Shown one piece after another: positions 1 to 11,243 of a stretch of 64,000 nt of DNA. The notes below the pieces were generated by a model. The model saw only the letters and a list, made by a program, of their open reading frames with translations, searched no databases and was not told the origin of the DNA. The position numbers and the translations under genes are program-made. Each line of letters begins with the position of its first letter. Within the stretch, counting starts at the first letter, position 1. The DNA is from Budorcas taxicolor (lineage: Eukaryota > Chordata > Mammalia > Artiodactyla > Bovidae): assembly GCF_023091745.1 (NCBI RefSeq), contig NC_068935.1:59048724-59112723 (forward strand), read 5' to 3'.

Positions 1-514
1 AAACCATATAAATGGATGTGCTGTCATCCAGGCTTTGTTGTTCCATTTATAGACCAAAGGTAGAGTAGATTTAGCATGGTTCTTAAGGGCTCTAGGATTT
101 TCAGAATCATAAGTGAGCATTGGCTTCAACTGGAAGTCACCAACTGCATTAGCTCTTAACAAAAGAGTCAGTCTGTCCTTTGAAGCTTTGAAGCCAGGCA
201 CTAACTTCTCTTCTCTAGCTATGGAAGTCCTAGATGACATCTTCTTCCAATAGAAGGCTGTTTCATTTGCACTGAATATCTGTTGTTTAGTGTAACTACC
301 TTCATGAATGATCTTAGCTACATCTTCTGAATAATTTGCAGCAGCTTCTATGTCAGCCCTTGCTGCTTCGCCTTGCATTTTGATGTTATGGGTAGAGCTT
401 TTTTCCTTAAGCTTCATTGACCACCCTTGCCAGCTTCAGACTTTTCTTCTTCTGCAGCTTCCTCACCTCCCTCAGCCTTCATAGAATTGAAGAGCTACAG
501 CCTTGCTCTGGATT
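1..514 (-). mobile_element. Tigger (pogo-like) DNA transposon, part 1
   Basis: In reverse complement this reads as the middle of a TIGD1-like transposase, recognisable from segments such as F-K-A-S-K-D-R-L-T-L-L and S-E-N-P-R-A-L-K-N. It carries frame breaks and is inactive. It runs off the left window edge and is interrupted at 514 by a BovB insertion flanked by the TSD CTCTGGATT (506-514 and 2011-2019). Confidence 0.8.
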
Positions 515-710
515 CAGTTCAGTTCAGTTCAGTTCAGTTGCTCAGTTGTGTGTGACTCTTTGCTACCCTGTGGACTGCAACACACAAGACTTCCCTGTCC
601 ATCACCAATTCCCGGAGCTTGCTCTCACTCATGTCCATAGAGTGGGTGATGCCATCCAATCATCTAATCCTCTGTCATCTGCTTCTCCTCCTGTTTTCAA
701 TCTTTCCCAG

Positions 711-1003
711 GGCTTCCCTGATAGCTAAGTTGGTTAAGAATCTGCCTGGAATGCAGGAGACTCTGGTTCGATTCCTGGATTGGGACGATTCACTGGGGAA
801 GGGATAGACTACCCACTCCAGTATCCTTGGGCTTCCCTTGTGGCTCAGCTGGTAAAGAATCCACCTGCAATGCGGGAGACCTCGGTTGGGAAGATCCTCT
901 GGAGAAGGCAAAGACTACCCACTGAAGTGTTTGGCCTGGAGAATTCCATGGACTGTATAGACCATGGGGTTGCAAAGAGTCAGACATGACTGAGCAACTT
1001 TCA
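711..1003 (+). mobile_element. Dimeric Bov-tA SINE
   Basis: Two tRNA-related heads (GGCTTCCCTG... and GGCTTCCCTTGTGGCTCAG...) are followed by one BovA body. An exact 17-bp TSD, TTTTCAATCTTTCCCAG, lies at 694-710 and 1004-1020, so the whole two-headed unit inserted once. Confidence 0.88.
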
Positions 1004-1347
1004 TTTTCAATCTTTCCCAGCATCAGAGTCTTTTCCAATGAGTCAGTTCTTCACATCAGATGACCAAAGCATTGGAGTTCCAGCTTCAGCATCCGTCCTT
1101 CCAATGCATATTCAGGACTGATTTCCTTTAGGATTGACTGATTTGATCTCCTTGCAGTCCAAGGGACTCTCAAGAGTCTTCTCCAACACCACAGTTTGAA
1201 AGCATCAATTCTTCAGCATTCAGCTTTCTTTATGGTTCAACTGTCACATCTATACATGACTACTGGAAAAACCATAGCTTTGACTAGATGGACCTTAGTC
1301 GGCAAAGTAATGTCTCTGGTTTTGAGTATACTGTCTAGGTTGGTCAT

Positions 1348-1620
1348 TGAAGAAGGCAATGGCACCCCACTCCAGTACTCTTGCCTGGAAAATCCCATGG
1401 ATGGAAGGGCCTGGTAGGCTGCAGTCCATGGGGTCGCACAGAGTTGGACACGACTGAGCAACTTCAGTTTCACTTTTCACTTTTATGCATTGGAGAAGGA
1501 AATGGCAACCCACTCCAGTGTTCTTGCCTGGAGAATCCCAGGGACTGGGGAGCCTGGTGGGCTGCCGTCTATGGGGTCGCACAGAGTTGGACACGACTGA
1601 AGTGACTGAGCGGCAGCAGC
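1348..1620 (+). mobile_element. BovA2 SINE
   Basis: Two BovA monomers (GGCAATGGCACCCCACTCC and GGAAATGGCAACCCACTCC) end in an AGC-rich tail. The 11-bp TSD AGGTTGGTCAT lies at 1337-1347 and 1621-1631, inside the BovB. Confidence 0.9.
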
Positions 1621-2010
1621 AGGTTGGTCATAGCTTTTCTTCCAAGGAGTAAGCGTCTTTTAATTTCATGGCTGCAGTCACCATCTGCAGTGATTTTTGG
1701 AGCCCAAGAAAATAAAATCTGTCATTGTTTCCATTTTTTCCTCATCTATTTGCCATGAAATGATGGGGTCAGATGCCATGATCTTCAATTTTTGAATGTT
1801 GAGTTTTAAGCCAGGTTTTCACTCTCCTCTTTCATTTTCATCAAGAGGCAAGAGTTCCTCTTCACTTTCTGCCATAAGGGTGGTGTCATCTGCATATCTG
1901 AGATTATTGATATTTCTCCTGTTAATCTTGATTTTAGTTTGTGTTTCATCCAGCCCTGCATTTTGCATGATGTGCTCTGTATGTAAGTTAAAATAAACAG
2001 GGTTTTTAAA

Positions 2011-2312
2011 CTCTGGATTAGGCTCTGGCTTTAGGGAATGTTGTGGCTGGTTTGCTTGTCTCTCTAGACCACTCAAACTTTCTCCATATCCGCAATAATA
2101 TTGTTTTGCTTTCTTATCAATTGTGTGTTCACTGGAGTAGCACTTTTAATTTCCTTCAAGAACTTTTTTTTTTTTTTTTTTTGCATTCACAACTTGGTAG
2201 CAGTTTGGTGCAAGAAGTCTAGCTTTCAGTTAATCTTAGCTTTTGACATGCCTTTCTCACAAGGATTAATCATTTTTAGCTTTTGATTTAAAGTGAGAGA
2301 CGTGATTCTTCT
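2011..2312 (-). mobile_element. Tigger DNA transposon, part 2
   Basis: This continues the transposon broken at 514. Reverse complement gives the N-terminal TIGD1-like helix-turn-helix region (K-L-E-M-I-K, G-M-S-K-A frame remnants). A T-run near 2166-2182 has expanded inside it. The sequence fades into a CT-rich tract at about 2310. Confidence 0.75.
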
Positions 2313-2676
2313 TTCTCTCTCTCTCTGTCTCTCCCACTTTCTTTTTCTCTCTCATCTTCCATTTACTTTATGAAAAGTAAGCTGATATTTAGACTTGAGT
2401 GTACCATGAAGCTTCATTATTTCCCTGGGCATCAAAATTCTAATTTTGGCAGAAATTAATTGTTAATTATCAGAGAATAAAGAGTTTCTCTAATTATAGG
2501 AAACAAAATTGAATTTGGCCTGAAGACTTTTTTTCGTAATGTCTTAAATTTAAGAACATTTGTTCATACACATTGGCTCTTTTTTTAAATTTTTTTTAGC
2601 TTGCTTTGCTTACCACTGTCAAAAAGAGGCACTAAGACCTACAGCAAACTTCATTCTAATGCTGGTCCAGATGACT
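2313..2676. other. PASD1 intron, CT-rich tract then AT-rich DNA
   Basis: A (CT)n stretch at 2313-2355 is followed by AT-rich sequence with no gene and no repeat that I can name. Confidence 0.5.
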
Positions 2677-3911
2677 TCAGTTCAGTTCAGTTCAGTTCAG
2701 TCGCTCAGTCGTGTCCGACTCTTTGCGACCCCATGAATCGCAGCACACCAGGCCTCCCTGTCCATCACCAACTCCCGGAGTTCACTCAGACTCATATCCA
2801 TCGAGTCAGAGATGCCATTCACCCATCTCATCCTCTGTCGTCCCCTTCTCCTCCTGCCCCCAATCCCTCCCAACGTTAGAGTCTTTTCCAATGAGTCAAC
2901 TTTTCGCATGAGGTGGCCAAAATTACTGGAGTTTCAGCTTCACCATCATTCCTTCTAAATAACACCCAGGACTGATCTCCTTTAGAATGGACTGGTTGGA
3001 TCTCCTTGCAGTCCAAGGGACTCTCAAGAGTCTTCTCCAACACCACAGTTCAAAAGCATCAATTCTTCAGTGCTCAGCTTTCTTCACAGTCCAACTCTCA
3101 CATCCATATATGACCACTGGGAAAACCATAGCCTTGACTAGACAGACCTTACTCGGCAAAATAATGTCTGCTTTTGAATATGCTATCTAGGTTGGTCATA
3201 ACTTTCCTTCCAAAGAGTAAGTGTCTTTTAATTTCATGGCTGCAATCACCATCTGCAGTGATTTTGGAGCCCAGAAAAGTAAAGTCTGCCACTGTTTCCA
3301 CTGTTTCCCCATCTATTTCCCATGAAGTGATGGGACCAGATGCCATGATCTTCATTTTCTGAATGTTGAGCTTTAAGCCAACTTTTTCACTCTCCCCTTT
3401 CACTTTCACCAAGAGGCTATTTAGTTCCTCTTCACTTTCTGCCATAAGGGTGGTGTCATCTGCGTATCTGAAGTTATTGATATTTCTCCCGGCAATCTTG
3501 ATTCCAGCTTGTGCTTCTTCCAGTCCAGTGTTTCTCATGATGTACTCTACATATAAGTTAAATAAGCAGGGTGACAATATACAGCCTTGACGTACTCCTT
3601 TTCCTATTTGGAACCAGTCTGTTGTTCCATGTCCAGTTCTAACTGTTGCTTCCTGACCTGCATACAGGTTTCTCAAGAGGCAGGTCAGGTGGTCTGGTAT
3701 TCCCATCTCTTTCAGAATTTTCCACAGTTTACTGTGATCCACACAGTCAAAGGCTTTGGCATAGTTAATAAAGCAGAAATAGACGTTTTTCTGGAACTCT
3801 CTTGCTTTTTTGATGATCCAGCAGATGTTGGCAATTTGATCTCTGGTTCCTCTACCTTTTCTAAAACCAGCTTGAACATCTGGAAGTTCATGGTTCACAT
3901 ATTGATGAAGC
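2677..3911 (-). mobile_element. BovB LINE, 5'-truncated
   Basis: The (TTCAG)n tail is at the left end, followed by the reverse-complement BovB 3' region and reverse transcriptase. It is truncated in the RT domain at about 3911. No convincing TSD was found. Confidence 0.88.
3149..3898 (-). pseudogene. BovB reverse transcriptase fragment (249 codons open)
   Basis: The frame is open through RT motifs: the AFDCVDH block, QGCILSP block, and the catalytic YADD at 3455-3466. The N-terminal endonuclease and early RT are missing through 5' truncation. It also lacks a promoter, so it is a retrotransposon relic inside a PASD1 intron, not a host gene. Confidence 0.88.
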
Positions 3912-4800
3912 CTTACTTTATTATAAATATGACTTACTTTATTATAAATGTGGTACAGAACTCCTTTCTCTGTAGGAAAAGTGACACCTCACAGATTGAC
4001 GATGTTATGTATTAAAAAAAAATAAGAGAGTTAATATTAGTGTATCATATGTTAATTTCTTTTTTTATGAATAGTATTTCTTTATATTTTCAGGTCTAAT
4101 TTTCCTTGTTATGGCTTCTTAGATACACCCATCATTTAAAAGTGGACATTTAATTTTCAAATACATGGGTTTTTTTAAGTATCTTTGATGCTAATTTCTC
4201 ATTTAAATGCTTTCTTCTCTGCAGTCACCCTCTGTGTTTTTTTCAGTCTTTTAACTTTATTGATGCTTTCAATGGCTAAGTCAAAGATCTCTTTTGGTAA
4301 ATGTCACATTGAACTTGAAAATATGTGGGTTATTTTCAAATATCTTTTGATATTGATTTCTAACATAATTCCACAGTGATAAGAGGACAGACTCTATGAT
4401 TTCAATACCTTTAGACCACCTAGTTTTACATCCCTGGATATGTTCCAGTGTCTCTTAGTTTATAGTCTATGGGGATTTAAAAGAATTTGTATCCTACTCT
4501 TTTGTGAAAATGGTATAAATCTTAACTGTGTTGAATTAATTGGTTTACAGTGCTTTTCAGGTCTACTATATCCTTCTACTTTTCTATATATCCATTCAAT
4601 TAAATTTTGAGTGTTTGATATTGAAACTCCAACTAAAAATCTTAATTTACCTACTTCAAAATAATTGTAATATATGATAGAACTATATGTAACTTTGTTC
4701 TATATTTCCCAACTTGCCTATAATATTATCAATAATTTTTTTTGAAAAAAGAGAAAAATAAGAGATTTTTTTCTTGTTTGAACTGTTAGAAAACAAAATT
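3912..4800. other. AT-rich PASD1 intron, nothing recognised
   Basis: Very AT-rich sequence with a short direct duplication of TATTATAAAT near 3920-3950. No exon with matching splice sites and no named repeat was seen. Confidence 0.5.
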
Positions 4801-5160
4801 TAACTGAGTAAATGTGAAGATCTAATTGACTTTATGAGGCGATTCATGAATTGGGCAGCATCCCAAGAGTTATATAGAATGGAAGTTTTTTTTTTATAGA
4901 AAGGGGAGTGGGGCCAGGGAATTACTAGCAAAATCAAAGAAAGGATTATTTTGGGGCCAGGACATTCTTCTTCCTTTGGGGGATAGAAAGGACCATGTGA
5001 CAGATTACCTAATTGGTGCTGACTAGGAAGTTCCAAACTGGTTGATTAAGATTCCACTGCTGGTAAAGGCTGAGACTGCAGTTAGGTTAGGCATTAAATC
5101 TGGGTTTAGTAACATGGGTTTTAACACAGGTGATACCATTTGGGGTGTTTTGTGTTTTTC
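4801..5160. mobile_element. Probable old LTR fragment
   Basis: Phrases such as GCGATTCATGAATTGGGCAG and GCTGACTAGGAAGTTCC resemble an ancient mammalian LTR. The family and orientation are not settled. It ends shortly before the 5247 exon. Confidence 0.35.
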
Positions 5161-5246
5161 TTAACAGAACCTCATTTTTACTGTATTACAGAGAATTTAG
5201 TGGCAAGTGAGATGTGTTTACCATCTCTCTTTTCACCTATTTATAG

Positions 5247-5313
5247 GAGTGTTCAAGAGGAAAGAAGATGTTTTGGAATGGATTCCTCAGAATTTGAAAT
5301 TGTTGATGCAGAG
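5247..5313 (+). CDS. PASD1: PASD1 internal exon (post-PAC segment)
   Basis: First PASD1 exon in the window. It is preceded by a TTATAG acceptor and followed by a GAG|GTACGT donor. It opens with the last base of a split codon, then reads SVQEERRCFGMDSSEFEIVD and ends AE in phase 0. The V-x-x-E-R-R-x-x-G-x-x-x-S pattern aligns with the CLOCK segment V-R-A-E-R-R-R-E-L-G-I-E-E-S just after the PAS-B/PAC region, which fixes the frame. A second frame is also open here, but it would hit a stop in the next exon. PASD1 is an X-linked nuclear CLOCK-like protein reported to repress CLOCK:BMAL1 transcription. Exons for its PAS domain must lie upstream, since none is seen at 1-5246. Confidence 0.75.
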
Positions 5314-5384
5314 GTACGTACATTGAGTACATAGAGTCATGCCTTATTTCCATAATGTTGACTGTTTAGTTAATGTGTGTGGCC

Positions 5385-5930
5385 AAGGTGGGGGAAGAAA
5401 AGAATTTTCCTGCTACCCTTCTAGGTTCTCAGGTAAGATGAACCTGTAATTAAGACCGGACTAACAGGAGAAAGACAAATGGAAGCTTAGTAATGGATAT
5501 TAATATATCTCTTACATACATGGGAGAGACCCAATAATATTGAATAACTCTCTGAAATGACTCAAGCCACCACCTTGAATACCATATTCAGCTAAGATAA
5601 AAGAAGGTGATGGGAGTGGGGAGTCAGTAGTGGGGATACAGTAAACAAGGGTTAAGTTTTTCTGCAGATTTAAGTCCTGGCCTTCTGCATTAATAAGTTT
5701 CTAGAAACTAAGAGTCATCCTTTTCTACCTGGTGCAGAAAGGGAGACACACTTATAAATGGAGATTTCCTTTATAAATATAAATGTATCTTACAAAAGGG
5801 TAACTTCTATTGGTTTTCAGAGCTCCTCCTCTGCCTGCTGTTTCTTAGAAATAACCAGCTCAAAATAACCCTTATGCCAACAAGTCATATTTTGGGGTGG
5901 CAATTTCAGCCTCCCTCGATCTATGTATAA
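5385..5930. mobile_element. Probable old ERV-type LTR fragment
   Basis: The segments AAGATGAACCTGTAATTAAG, CATGGGAGAGACCC and TGGGGTGGCAATTTC resemble an old ERV-class LTR. There is no coding capacity and the family is unassigned. Confidence 0.35.
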
Positions 5931-6735
5931 AGGTTTTTAGTTTGAAGTATCCCATATGGACATAGAACATGAGTGGTATTCCATAGTTGCCATTTTATAG
6001 TTATTTCTTATTGGAAGCAGTAACAGCCATGCTTGGAATGGTCCCTGTAGTAGCTTTAAAAAAGAATTAAGCTAACCTCTGTGCCAGACATCATTCAGTC
6101 TTTTTGACTTGTGAATGCATTTTGAAATCAGAGGTTATATAGCCTATAGCCTGCTCCTATAGGCTATGTGAGTAGACTCATGAGATGGCAGAGTCCTCTG
6201 CCCATTATGGGTAGAATGAACCATAATTAATGTGAATTGTCCTCCATCCTTTCCTTAAGCCATTAAATGTATCATCCAATTATCCATTCACCAGACGTTC
6301 CACTAGAGAACCCTATAGGGATACACCTGAATAGAAATATGAAACTTGGGTCTGCCCTCAATAATCTAAATTCTAGCCTGCGAGATAAGATCGAAGTGCA
6401 AGAAAAACAGATATATAACAACAAATAACCATCCCAGGAAGCCTTCCCCAATGAATAGTCTTTCACCTTACTTGTTACTCCATGGGTGCATATAACATAG
6501 CTACTAGGCTGATTCACTGTGGTGGTGATAGTACTATAGGGAGAAAAGACAGCTTGGGTATCAGAAGATAAGAGCTCAATTCCTGATTCTGCCATTTACC
6601 AATTAATTATGTGACCTGGGGAATGTTATTTTACCATGGGAAACCTCAGTTTCATTATGTGTAAAATGGGAGTGGTAATAATCTCTGCCAGGCTACCTCA
6701 TAAGGATTAGATAACACTCAAAGGAACTGCATTTA
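5931..6735. other. PASD1 intron, nothing recognised
   Basis: AT-rich single-copy-looking sequence. No exon, RNA gene or named repeat could be supported. Confidence 0.45.
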
Positions 6736-6815
6736 TTGAACTGGCCAAAAAGTTTACTTGAGTTTTTCCATATGATGTTACAAAAAACCTGAATGAACTT
6801 TTTAGCCAAACCCAT
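6736..6815. mobile_element. Mariner-type MITE (about 80 bp palindrome)
   Basis: The arms GGCCAAAAAGTTTACTTGAG and its imperfect inverted copy (GAATGAACTTTTTAGCCAAA read back) flank a short centre around CCATATGATGTTAC. This is the layout of ruminant mariner-derived MADE-like elements, which are non-autonomous and long inactive. Confidence 0.75.
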
Positions 6816-7855
6816 CTCAGGATATTGTCTATATTCCTGCAATATAATGAATCTTCTATGAGAGCAGGGGTAGTATTGTTCATCAGCATGTCACCAAACA
6901 CCTTGAATAGTACTGGCCACACATAGTAGGTGTTCATAAATATTAAATACACAAAAGAATATTGTATGTTAAAACAGTCTATTTTTATAGCACTCTTCAA
7001 ATGTCTGGTAAAGGGATTTAAAGAACAATATTGACAGGTTGGATGTGTAGACTGTCAGTTTGGCTTTCAGCCTTCCATGTGATTTTGCTTAAAAGTATTC
7101 ACGTTCATGAGACTGTGCAGACAGCAGGTGTTTTTAGTATTTAAGTTCTTCTGTAACATGGAAATACTATGAACATGTATTTTCAATATGAAGTGCTGGT
7201 TTTTCTATTATATTTTCTAACTTTTGCTCATTCAATAAGCTAGTTCTATGTAGATAAAACTGCTCCCTTCTGAAGAGGTATCTCTGCTTAACCCAGCTTT
7301 CTGTTCAAGATGGTATGAAACAGTGAGGAAATTAGGTAGAAGAAAGTTAATTTAAGTGGAACAATGCTCTGTTTATACACAAGCTAATTTCAGTTATGTT
7401 AGGAAAAGAGGCCAAGACATCCATATAGCTCTGGCCATCAGTCTGACATCTACATAGCTGACAGCCTGACTTCATCAGTCTGTCAACAAATATTTACACA
7501 GGACCTGTTGTGTGCTATGTGTGAAGAATCCAGTCCTTCAACTTAGTGTTTTGAGGAAAGTTGGATTAAAAAAAACTCTCACTTTATAAACTTTATAAAA
7601 CCTAAGTAATTTTAACATTTAAAGGTAAGTTTTTTTTTAAAAGAATCTTATAATCTTATCACAATGGCACAATTGCTATTTAATTTTGCTATTTCCATTC
7701 AGTTTTGGCCTACCATCACTTGTGTTTTTGACTTTGTTATAACGATAGCTTGCCTGCTACTCCATTTCCTTTGGTTATCCCTTATTGCTAAAGTCTGTCT
7801 TTGGACAGTCTCAAATTTAGTCATTTCAGTAACTGGACAATATACTATGGTATTG
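6816..7855. other. PASD1 intron, nothing recognised
   Basis: AT-rich DNA without an identifiable gene or repeat. Open frames here are short and lack splice support. Confidence 0.45.
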
Positions 7856-9490
7856 AGGGACTTGTGTTTCCAATCAAGATGGAGCAACAGGGACCAGATT
7901 GACTTTCCTGCCCAAAACAGTCAAAAATAAAAGACAAAAAATACGATGTAACAGTTTTCAAGATAATGGACAGAAGGCAACAAAAGACAGGGACTCTTAA
8001 GAGATGGGAAATTAATGAAATGAGCCCTGCAATTGCCATAACTTACTACCTAGCGAAATTCCAGGCCATGTAGCCGAGAGGGAAGACACACAGGGATCTC
8101 AGTAGAATTCCTGAGCTGAGGAGACTGAGGTGAGACTAGATAGTCTAAAGTTGCTTGCAGATTACCAGAGAGGAGAGGGCTGCATGGATGAAGGTTGCTA
8201 TGGGGATCTGCGAGGGGAGAGAACCACTCAAGAAATTAGAGGAAACAGTGCCAGCATTCATACAGGGTCGGTAATGCTTCCTGTTTCTATCTGCCACACT
8301 GGAAATTCTCATAATACACAGGACACGAGGCATAAGAGTACACAGAGAGATCTTGCCTCAGTTATGGAGGAAAGTTAGCCCCAGGCTGACTATTGCTCTG
8401 GTTCTAACTATTAAGTCATTAAGGGAAGACCAAAGGGATCCTAAAGGAAATCAACCTGAATATTCATTGGAGGGACTGATGCTAAAGCTGAAGCGCCAAT
8501 ACTTTGGCCACCTGATGCAAGCCGACTCATTAGAAAAGAACTGGATTCTGGGAAAGATAGAAGGCAGGAGGAGAAGGGGACGACAGAGGATGAGATGGTT
8601 GGATGGCATCACCAACTCAATGGACATGAGTTTGAGTAAACTCCGGGAGATGGTGAAGGACAGGGAAGACTGGTGTACTACAGTCCATGGGGTTGCAAAG
8701 AGTTGGACACGACTGATTGACTGAACAACAGCAACAGCAAATGGGCCAAATTGTTTTAGGTAATTTAACTACATTCCAAAACAAAGAGTGTTTCTAGGAA
8801 TGCAAAATGATCCAATACCCAAGAAATAAAATTAACAATATTTGGCATTTAGTCAAAGATTACCAGGCATTTAAAAAAGCAATAATATGTAACTCTTATT
8901 GAAGAGAAAACCCAATCAATAAAAACTCACCCAGATCCAATACAGGTTTTAGAATTAGTGGACAGGGATATTAACTTATGTGTTACATATGTTCAAATTT
9001 TCAAATAGAGATATGGAAGATGGGGTAAAATCTCAAGATAAAATTCGAGCAATGAAAACAACACTGGATGGGACTGATGGCAGATTAAACATTGCAGATT
9101 TTGTAGACTGGGAAATTTAAAGACATTATAATAGAAATTCTCCAAATAAAGAGAAAAAAAGTTTTAAAAGAACAAGAAAAAAGGAAAGTGTATCAATTGG
9201 CTGTTGGAAACTTTTCAAGTAGCCAAATGTACATGTAAATGTAGTCTCCAAAATGTAGAGGGAAGCACAAGAAAAAATATTTGAAATAATAATGGTCAGA
9301 GATTTGTCCACATTTGATAAAACCCGTAAACCCAGAGATTCAAGGATCTCAACTGAACCTAAGCAAAAGAAGAGTGAAGAAAACCACACAAAGCATACCC
9401 TGGTCCCTGCCAGGTATCATAATATTTTGATCTGTTGGCTGTTACTATGGACTATGTTATATTTAATAAAGCAGGTTCTGTTGAGAACAG
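7856..9490 (+). mobile_element. Ancient L1/HAL1-type LINE 5' region
   Basis: Near 7878 the sequence AAGATGGAGCAACAGGGACC and the A-rich text that follows resemble the start of an old L1 or HAL1 element, continuing past 8745 as A-rich ORF1-like sequence. A BovB 3' end (8442-8745) is inserted. Family and exact limits are uncertain. Confidence 0.45.
8442..8745 (+). mobile_element. BovB LINE 3' end, sense orientation
   Basis: The 3'-terminal 300 bases of BovB in + orientation include AGGAGGAGAAGGGGACGACA and GGTTGCAAAGAGTTGGACAC, with an ACAGCAACAGCAA tail. It is one of only two sense BovB copies in the window. Confidence 0.85.
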
Positions 9491-9499
9491 CTACTAAAA

Positions 9500-9699
9500 G
9501 GCTTCCCTGATAGCTCAGTTGGTAAAGAATCTGCCTACAATATGGGAGACCTGAGTTTGATCCCTGGGTTGGGACGATCCCCTGGAGAAGGGAAAGGGTA
9601 CCCACTCCAGTATTCTGCTTGGAGAATTCCATGGACTGTATAGTCCATGGGGTCGCAAAGAGTTGGACATGACTGAGTGACTTTCACTTCACTTTTCTA
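9500..9699 (+). mobile_element. Bov-tA SINE
   Basis: It has a tRNA-Glu-related head (GGCTTCCCTGATAGCTCAG) and a BovA body ending GAGTTGGACATGACTGAGTG plus a TTCACTTCAC tail. No clear TSD. Confidence 0.85.
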
Positions 9700-10209
9700 A
9701 CTGGCAAGGAATTGAGAACAAGGCAAAGTATTGAGAACAAAGTTCTCTCCATGAAACCACCACTTCACTGTTTGAAGAGCAGTGGCTTTAAGTAGTAACA
9801 TCAATGCTAATCCAAAGCAAATTCTCATGAATTGACTCTGTCCCAATGACTTTATTTTAACGATGAGTTTAGATGAGTTGTTGCCAGCTATTGACATTCT
9901 GTCACCCATCTGTAGAGATCTGTTGCTCCTGAACTGTGTTGCACTACATAGGCATTTTGGCAAAATTGGAGCTTGTACATTTTCAGAATGCTTTTCCACT
10001 CAAATCCATTGTGCCTGGAGATGGCAGGCAATTCTTCAGAAGATGCTGGCTTTGACCCTGTACCAGGGGCTGAGTAGGGCAGGAGAATCGTAGTGTACAT
10101 GAGACTTGGAAGCACTTTGCCCAAGCTATGTATTAATGAGGAGGACAGGACAAACCTGACTCAGGGAGCAATCATGAAGGTTTCTTCCATTGATTGTATA
10201 GCTACAGTG
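9700..10209. other. PASD1 intron, nothing recognised
   Basis: Moderate-GC sequence with short overlapping frames on both strands. None has splice sites in phase with PASD1. Confidence 0.4.
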
Positions 10210-10901
10210 TTCAGTTCAGTAGCCCAGTCGTGTCTGACTCTTTGCGACCCCATGGATTGCAGCACACCAGGCTTCCCTGTTCATCACCAACTCCTGGAGC
10301 TTGCTCAAACTCATGTCCATTGAGTTGGTGATGCCATCCAACCATCTCATCCTCTGTCATCCTCTTCTCCTCCCGCCTTCAATCTTTCCCAGCATCAGGG
10401 TCTTTTCCAATGAGTCAGTCCTTCTCATCAGGTAGCCAAAGGATTGGAGCTTCAGCTTCAGCATCAGTCCTTCCAATGAATATTCAGGACTGATTTCCTT
10501 TAGTATGGACTGGTTTGATCTCCTTGTAGTCCAAGGGACTCTCAAGAGTCTTCTCCAACACCACAGTTCGAAAGCATCAATTCTTCAGTGTTCAGCTTTC
10601 TTTGTGGTTCAACTCTCACATCCATACATGACTACTAGAAAAACCATTGCTTTGACTAGATGGACCTTTGTCAGCAAAGTAATGTCTCTGCTTTTAAATA
10701 TGCAGTCTAGGTTCATCATAGCTTTTCTTCCAAGGAGCAAATGTCGTTTAATTTCATGGCTGCAGTCACCATCTGCAGTGATTTTGGAGCCCAAGAAAAT
10801 AAAGTCTGTCAGTGTTTCCACTGTTTCCCCATCTATTTGCCATGAAGTGATGGGACTGGATGTCATGATCTTCATTTTTTGAATGTTAAGTTTTAAGCCA
10901 C
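10210..10901 (-). mobile_element. BovB LINE, 5'-truncated
   Basis: Reverse-complement BovB 3' region with the (TTCAG) tail at the left. It stops within the distal RT region after the reverse of K-I-M-T-S-S-P-I-T-S-W. Confidence 0.85.
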
Positions 10902-11105
10902 CTTACGGGGAAAATGTGACAATTGGGGAAGAAACTTCTGGAGTCCCACCCTTGAGATATACACTCATTTCTAGTTCACAGTTGCATCAGGTCTTGGAGG
11001 TTGCATTGATAGCCTGCTCCATGTCTAGCCTCAAAGGCCATGCTTCTCTTTTAAATCCTTTAATGTATTATTCATGGAAACAATTAGGGAATAAAAATGA
11101 ATCTG

Positions 11106-11230
11106 TGGGGTGGGAGGTGGGAGGGGGGTTCAGGATTGGGAACTCATGTACACCCGTGGCTGATTCATATCAATGTATGGCAAAACCAATACAGTATTGC
11201 AAAGCAATATAAATAAAAATAAAAATTAAA
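11106..11230 (+). mobile_element. Ruminant L1 3' end, severely truncated
   Basis: About 125 bases of L1 3' UTR (GGGAGGGGGGTTCAGGATTG ... ATGTATGGCAAAACC) have an A-rich tail. The 13-bp TSD AAAAATGAATCTG lies at 11093-11105 and 11231-11243. Confidence 0.85.
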
Positions 11231-11243
11231 AAAAATGAATCTG

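Larger units (their letters stand above)
515..2010 (-). mobile_element. BovB LINE, 5'-truncated, with two nested SINEs
   Basis: The left end carries the (TTCAG)n mirror of the BovB (TGAAC)n 3' tail. The body is reverse-complement BovB 3' sequence reaching into the reverse transcriptase region; YADD is readable near 1881-1892 on the minus strand. The TSD CTCTGGATT lies at both ends. Bov-tA (711-1003) and BovA2 (1348-1620) are inserted within it. Confidence 0.85.

Noticed and set aside
711..1003. tRNA gene in the SINE heads
   Set aside because: The heads are diverged SINE promoter regions with TSDs and poly-tail structure. They cannot fold as a complete tRNA.
5247..5313. Alternative frame through the first PASD1 exon reading VFKRKEDVLEWIPQ
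   Set aside because: It is open but would join the next exon out of phase and reach a stop there. The chosen frame matches CLOCK and continues through seven more exons.
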